Source: CAZCSK01 sp964501265 (GTDB lineage: Bacteria > Actinomycetota > CADDZG01 > JAHWKV01). Taken from it: a stretch of DNA of 9,088 nt. Each line of letters starts with the position of its first letter. Position 1 is the stretch's first letter. The notes under the pieces are model-generated. The model made no database searches and was not told the origin of the DNA. It saw only the letters and a list, made by a program, of their open reading frames with translations. Shown in pieces: positions 5,653-9,088 of the stretch. The stretch is from assembly GCA_964501265.1 (NCBI GenBank), contig CAZCSK010000067.1, positions 1-9,088 on the forward strand. The letters are read 5' to 3'. The position numbers were made by a program, and so were the translations under genes.

Positions 5653-6687
5653 ATGGGTATAGGTGTAGTCGTACTCGGCGCATCCGGCTTTGCCGGAGGC
5701 GAACTGCTCCGCCTGTTGGCGGGGCATTCCGGCATGGAGCTGGTCGGGGCTGCTGCCTCTCGGCAAACCGGTCGTGAGCTCCGCGACTTCTATCCGGCAT
5801 TGGCCCTCGCCGAGAACCTGGAGTTTGTTTCGGTCGACGAGGCACTCAAGATTGACGCCGATCTTGTTTTTTCCTCCCTTCCGTTCGGTCGAAGCGCGGA
5901 GCTGTTCGGCGGTAAGGAGGGAGCAAAGGTCGTTGATATCTCCGCCGACTTTCGCCTAGAGGACAGTGCGCTTTACGAAGAGTGGTACGGACAGACGCAT
6001 CCTGCTCCTGCGGACCTCCCCCGGTGGGTCTACGGCCTTACAGAGTTCCATCGTGACGAAATTCCGTCGGCCGCTCGGGTCGCGAACCCAGGTTGTTATC
6101 CAACTGCTGTGCTGCTCGCGCTCGTGCCTCTAATGAAGAACGGTCTTATCGAAAGAGCCGGAATTCATATCGATGCGATGTCGGGCGTTTCGGGGGCGGG
6201 CAGGGCAAGCGCCGAAGGCTTCGACTATTCGTCGGCCAATGAAAATGTTCGCCCCTACGCTGTTGTCGGCCATAAACACATTCCTGAGATCGAACAAGAG
6301 CTTGGTCGGGTGATTGGTTCAGAAATCAAGGTTGGCTTCGTACCTCATCTGGCGCCGATGACGAGGGGCATTCTAGCTACTTGTTCGGCCGTCGCAGGGC
6401 CCGGGGTCGATCAAGCGCATTTGCTCGATGCGTATCAGGCGTCCTACACGAACGAACCATTTCTCCGAGTGCTCCAAGATGACCATCTTCCCGAAACCAA
6501 ACGTCTCAGCGGCACCAACTTTGCGGAAGTGACGGCCAGGTTCGATAAAAGGACCGGCCGGGTCATTGCCTTTTGCGCGATAGACAACCTCGGGAAGGGC
6601 GCCGCGGGGCAAGCTCTGCAGAACGCCAACTTGATGTTCGGGTTCGAGGAGACCGAGGGTCTCGAAGCTTTGGCGTTGGTGCCGTGA
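5653..6687 (+). CDS. argC: N-acetyl-gamma-glutamyl-phosphate reductase
   Basis: Third step of arginine synthesis: NADPH-dependent reduction of N-acetylglutamyl 5-phosphate to N-acetylglutamate 5-semialdehyde, in the cytosol. It is 344 residues, the normal length. The N-terminal Rossmann motif GASGFAGGELLRLL (9-22) binds NADP. The catalytic cysteine is C148 in VANPGCYPTAVLLAL (143-157), and the probable catalytic histidine is H209 in GHKHIPEIEQEL (206-217). Also typical are VDISADFRL (94-102), PHLAPMTRGI (231-240) and the C-terminal DNLGKGAAGQALQNANLM. The start codon ATG opens directly into the first beta strand of the Rossmann fold and has a ribosome binding site, so it is well supported. 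This is the first gene of the arg operon, behind the promoter and ARG-box-like sites. Its stop TGA overlaps the argJ start by three bases, within GTGA. Confidence 0.97.
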   Translation: MGIGVVVLGASGFAGGELLRLLAGHSGMELVGAAASRQTGRELRDFYPALALAENLEFVSVDEALKIDADLVFSSLPFGRSAELFGGKEGAKVVDISADFRLEDSALYEEWYGQTHPAPADLPRWVYGLTEFHRDEIPSAARVANPGCYPTAVLLALVPLMKNGLIERAGIHIDAMSGVSGAGRASAEGFDYSSANENVRPYAVVGHKHIPEIEQELGRVIGSEIKVGFVPHLAPMTRGILATCSAVAGPGVDQAHLLDAYQASYTNEPFLRVLQDDHLPETKRLSGTNFAEVTARFDKRTGRVIAFCAIDNLGKGAAGQALQNANLMFGFEETEGLEALALVP

Positions 6688-7865
6688 ATCTCATTCCCAC
6701 CGAAGGGGGAGTTTGCGCGGCGCGCGGCTTTGTGTCCGCCGGTGTCAAGGCCGGAATCAAGAAGTCCGGATCGTTGGACCTGGCCCTGATCCTTTCGCAA
6801 ACGGAGGCAGCCTGCGCCGGGGTCTTTACGACGAACACGGCAGCGGCTGGCCCAGTGATCGTATCGCGCGAGCGCGCAAAGTCGGGAAAGGCGCGCGGCG
6901 TGGTGGTCAACTCCGGATGCGCAAATGCGATGACGGGGGAGCGCGGGGTCCAAGACGCCATTCAGATGGCCTCGGTTGCGGCGCAAGCGGCAGGTGTCGA
7001 TAAGGAACGGATGCTCGTCTGCTCCACCGGCCACATTGGGATGCATCTACCGATGGACAAGCTGGCCAGGGGAATCGCTGAAGCTGCCGCCTCCTTAGGT
7101 CCATCCGATAAAGATGCGATGAGAGCGATCATGACTACCGATACCCGCCCGAAAAGGGCGGCGATGGCCCATCGAGACGGCTGGACGATCGGCGGTATAA
7201 CCAAGGGGGCGGGGATGATCGCCCCGAGGATGGCTACGACACTTGGGTTCATTACTACCGATGCTGTGGTTGAGGCGTCCGCCCTCCAAGACGCGCTATC
7301 GCAGGCAGCCGACGTTACTTACAACGCCATCACCATCGACGGCGACACGAGCACGAATGACACTCTGCTTGCCTTTGCGAACGGCGCATCGGGGGTGCAT
7401 CCCGACGCCCGCTCATTCGCCCAGGCTCTGCTTGCCGTGTGCAAATCCCTAGCGGAACAGATCGTCGCAGACGGGGAAGGTTCGACCAAGTTAGTGCGCG
7501 TCAGGGTCCGCGGGGCTGCGGATTCCGCTCATGCTTTCAGTGCTGCTCGCACAGTCGCCGAATCTTTGTTGGTAAAGACAATGGTCTATGGTGGCGACCC
7601 CAACTGGGGGAGAGTTGCGGCTGCCCTTGGCCGTTCCAGCGCTACCGTGAACTTCGCCAAACTTTCAATTTCGATAGGGGGCGCCGTCGTGCTGAACGAA
7701 GGAATTCCCGCGCCCGAGACCATCGTCGCGCAGGCGCGTACGGCAATGCAGTCAGACGAGATAGCCATCGTGTGCGATCTTTTTGTTGGATCTGCCTCCG
7801 CTGAAATGCTAACCACCGACCTCACACCGCGCTACGTCGAACTGAACGCGGAGTACGAAACGTGA
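6684..7865 (+). CDS. argJ: Ornithine acetyltransferase / N-acetylglutamate synthase
   Basis: ArgJ moves the acetyl group from N-acetylornithine to glutamate, recycling acetyl groups. Some forms also make N-acetylglutamate from acetyl-CoA, and which type this is cannot be read from sequence alone. From GTG 6684 the protein has 393 residues, normal for the family, and begins MNLIPTEGGVCAARGF as expected. The precursor cleaves itself before a threonine nucleophile: KGAGMIAPRMATTLGF (174-189) marks T185, with cleavage between A184 and T185. The usual sequence is MATML, so M to T after the nucleophile is a mild change. STGHIG (114-119) supplies the oxyanion-hole T115-G116. The C-terminal GGDPNWGRVAAALGRS (303-318) is also typical. 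The open frame extends upstream to 6573, but those 37 codons read through argC and are not ArgJ-like. It overlaps argC and argB by 4 bases each. Confidence 0.96.
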   Translation: MNLIPTEGGVCAARGFVSAGVKAGIKKSGSLDLALILSQTEAACAGVFTTNTAAAGPVIVSRERAKSGKARGVVVNSGCANAMTGERGVQDAIQMASVAAQAAGVDKERMLVCSTGHIGMHLPMDKLARGIAEAAASLGPSDKDAMRAIMTTDTRPKRAAMAHRDGWTIGGITKGAGMIAPRMATTLGFITTDAVVEASALQDALSQAADVTYNAITIDGDTSTNDTLLAFANGASGVHPDARSFAQALLAVCKSLAEQIVADGEGSTKLVRVRVRGAADSAHAFSAARTVAESLLVKTMVYGGDPNWGRVAAALGRSSATVNFAKLSISIGGAVVLNEGIPAPETIVAQARTAMQSDEIAIVCDLFVGSASAEMLTTDLTPRYVELNAEYET

Positions 7866-8722
7866 GAGACGCGCAATCCAAGGCTGCCGTTCTGATCGAA
7901 GCCCTTCCGTACATCCGGCGTTGGTCGGGCAAGACGGTCGTGGTCAAAGTGGGCGGAGAGGTCCTGGACGACGATCGGAGCCTCGACTCGTTCGCGACCG
8001 ACATCACGCTCTTAAGGTTTGTGGGGATGAATCCCATCGTCGTGCATGGCGGCGGCAAGCAGATCTCCGAGGCCATGCGAAGTTTCGGCAAGGAGCCATC
8101 CTTTGTCGGAGGACATCGCGTAACCGATGCCGAGACCGTCGGTATCGTGAGGATGGTGCTCATGGGTCAAGTAAACAAGACTTTGGTGGCTGCGATGAAC
8201 GGCCATGGGGGTCGCGCCGCTGGTATCTCCGGAGAAGACGGAGCATTGCTGACTGCTCGCAAAGTGCTGGGGCCTGGGGCCCAGGACTTAGGTTTCGTGG
8301 GAGAGGTTGAATCGGTGAACTCGTCAATTCTCGAAACTCTGGTGGCCTCGGAGTTCATTCCCGTGGTTGCCCCTTTCGGATCGGGGCCCGGCGGCGCGTA
8401 CAACATCAACGCCGATCTCGCCGCGGGCGCGATTGCGGGAGCGCTGGGAGCCGAGAAGGTGGTGTTTCTCACTAACGTGGAGGGTCTCTATCACGATCTA
8501 GGCGACGAAGACAGTCTGATCTCGGAGACGTCGGTTGATCAGCTGAAAAAGCTGCTGACCTCAGAAAGCCTGTCGGCCGGGATGATTCCCAAGATCCAAA
8601 GCGCGGTAGCTGCGATTGAGGCTGGCGTAAAGCAGGCCCACATACTCGATGGCCGCGTTCAGCACGCTTTGCTGGTGGAGATTTTCACGGACGAAGGCGC
8701 CGGGACTATGGTGTTGCCATGA
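7862..8722 (+). CDS. argB: Acetylglutamate kinase, arginine-sensitive type
   Basis: Phosphorylates N-acetylglutamate with ATP, usually the controlled step of the acetyl-cycling arginine pathway. It is 286 residues of the amino acid kinase fold. Motifs: VVKVGGEVL (27-35) with K29, VHGGGKQIS (61-69), GGHRVTDAET (83-92), GRAAGISGEDG (117-127), YNINADLAAGAIAGALGAEK (180-199), FLTNVEGLY (202-210) and GMIPKIQSAVAAIEAG (240-255) with K244. The C-terminal GRVQHALLVEIFTDEGAGT (264-282) is conserved. An N-terminal helix with EALPYIRRWSGKT (13-25) precedes the first strand. This N-helix is found in hexameric, arginine-inhibited enzymes (Pseudomonas, Thermotoga) and is absent from the dimeric, insensitive E. 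coli enzyme, so feedback inhibition is inferred. The GTG start overlaps the argJ stop in GTGA, with GGAG 8 bases upstream (7850-7853). The stop overlaps the argD start. Confidence 0.97.
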   Translation: MRDAQSKAAVLIEALPYIRRWSGKTVVVKVGGEVLDDDRSLDSFATDITLLRFVGMNPIVVHGGGKQISEAMRSFGKEPSFVGGHRVTDAETVGIVRMVLMGQVNKTLVAAMNGHGGRAAGISGEDGALLTARKVLGPGAQDLGFVGEVESVNSSILETLVASEFIPVVAPFGSGPGGAYNINADLAAGAIAGALGAEKVVFLTNVEGLYHDLGDEDSLISETSVDQLKKLLTSESLSAGMIPKIQSAVAAIEAGVKQAHILDGRVQHALLVEIFTDEGAGTMVLP

Positions 8723-9088
8723 CGGTCGCGCCGAACTTGACTAGAGAACTGGCGGATCGGTTTGTGATGCCGACTTACAAGCGCTTGCCGGTGACCTTCG
8801 TCCGCGGTGAGGGCACGCGTCTCTTCGATGAGGCCGGGAAGGAATATATCGACCTCGTGGCTGGCATCGCCGTGGTGGCAATCGGACACTCACATCCCGC
8901 TGTGACGCAAGCCGTTGGCGATCAGGCGGGTCGGCTGATGCACACCTCCAACCTCTATTACACCGAGCCCATGGCGCTGCTTGCCGAGAAACTCACGAGT
9001 CTTCTTGGTTGGGATGACGGCCGTGTGTTTTTCGCCAATTCGGGGGCCGAGGCCAACGAGTGCGCAATCAAACTCGTGCGCAAGTGGG
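8719..9088 (+). CDS. argD: Acetylornithine aminotransferase, N-terminal part (cut by window end)
   Basis: PLP-dependent class III aminotransferase converting N-acetylglutamate semialdehyde and glutamate to N-acetylornithine and 2-oxoglutarate. The first 123 codons are present. The N-terminal pattern MPTYKRLPVTFVRGEGTRLF (17-36), then DLVAGIAVVAIGHSHPAV (45-62) and HTSNLYYTEP (75-84), is classic for ArgD. FFANSGAEANECAIKLVRK (104-122) contains the PLP-phosphate-binding Ser-Gly-Ala turn. The Schiff-base lysine lies beyond the window. The usual GIAVNxLGH is GIAVVAIGH here, a small variation. The ATG overlaps the argB stop as ATGA and has only a distant purine-rich stretch upstream, so coupled translation is likely. 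Position as the fourth gene of argCJBD supports arginine synthesis over other aminotransferase roles. Confidence 0.95.
   Translation, partial: MTVAPNLTRELADRFVMPTYKRLPVTFVRGEGTRLFDEAGKEYIDLVAGIAVVAIGHSHPAVTQAVGDQAGRLMHTSNLYYTEPMALLAEKLTSLLGWDDGRVFFANSGAEANECAIKLVRKW

Noticed and set aside
6573..6683. Upstream extension of the argJ reading frame
   Set aside because: It lies inside argC in another frame and is rich in Arg/Gly with no family resemblance. GTG 6684 gives the canonical ArgJ N-terminus and a 4-base overlap.
8273..8285. Palindrome CCTGGG-G-CCCAGG in argB
   Set aside because: It is within conserved coding sequence and GC-rich, so chance symmetry is the likeliest explanation.

Overview
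The window looks like a chromosomal housekeeping segment of a moderately high-GC bacterium, most likely a member of the Actinomycetota. The gene order (end of a TrmH/SpoU RNA methyltransferase gene, soluble PAS histidine kinase, pheS, pheT, then argC-argJ-argB-argD) is the arrangement I associate with actinobacterial genomes. Frequent GTG starts and near-leaderless-looking signals agree. A deep lineage such as Acidimicrobiia is possible, but I cannot prove it from the sequence.

Positions 1-5039 are one plus-strand run. It holds the last 37 codons of the methyltransferase, a 348-residue sensor kinase that starts on the codon directly after the methyltransferase stop, both phenylalanyl-tRNA synthetase subunits (stop and start adjacent), and a small tyrosine-phosphatase-like protein whose start codon overlaps the pheT stop. 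A 142-residue beta-rich protein of unknown function resembling the DUF6941 family lies on the minus strand at 5063-5491, convergent with the phosphatase gene and divergent from argC.

The 161-base divergent region 5492-5652 is the main regulatory spot. It contains a perfect 9-bp inverted repeat, a sigma70-like promoter for argC with 17-bp spacing, two tandem 18-bp ARG-box-like sites 2 bp apart that cover the -35 and -10 hexamers, and a short perfect hairpin at the predicted transcript start. From 5653 to the window end, argC, argJ, argB and argD overlap by 4 bases at each junction (GTGA, GTGA, ATGA), so they form one translationally coupled operon. They encode steps from N-acetylglutamyl phosphate formation to acetylornithine, plus acetyl recycling by ArgJ. 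ArgB has the N-terminal helix typical of arginine-inhibited enzymes, so the pathway seems controlled both at transcription (ArgR) and by feedback.

No mobile element, CRISPR array, tRNA or rRNA was seen. I found no clearly new system. The points most worth a second look are the PheS motif 2 changes and its four-cysteine insertion, the pheT-coupled phosphatase, the altered G1 box of the kinase, the same-frame TGA-GTG junction, and the architecture of the argC control region.
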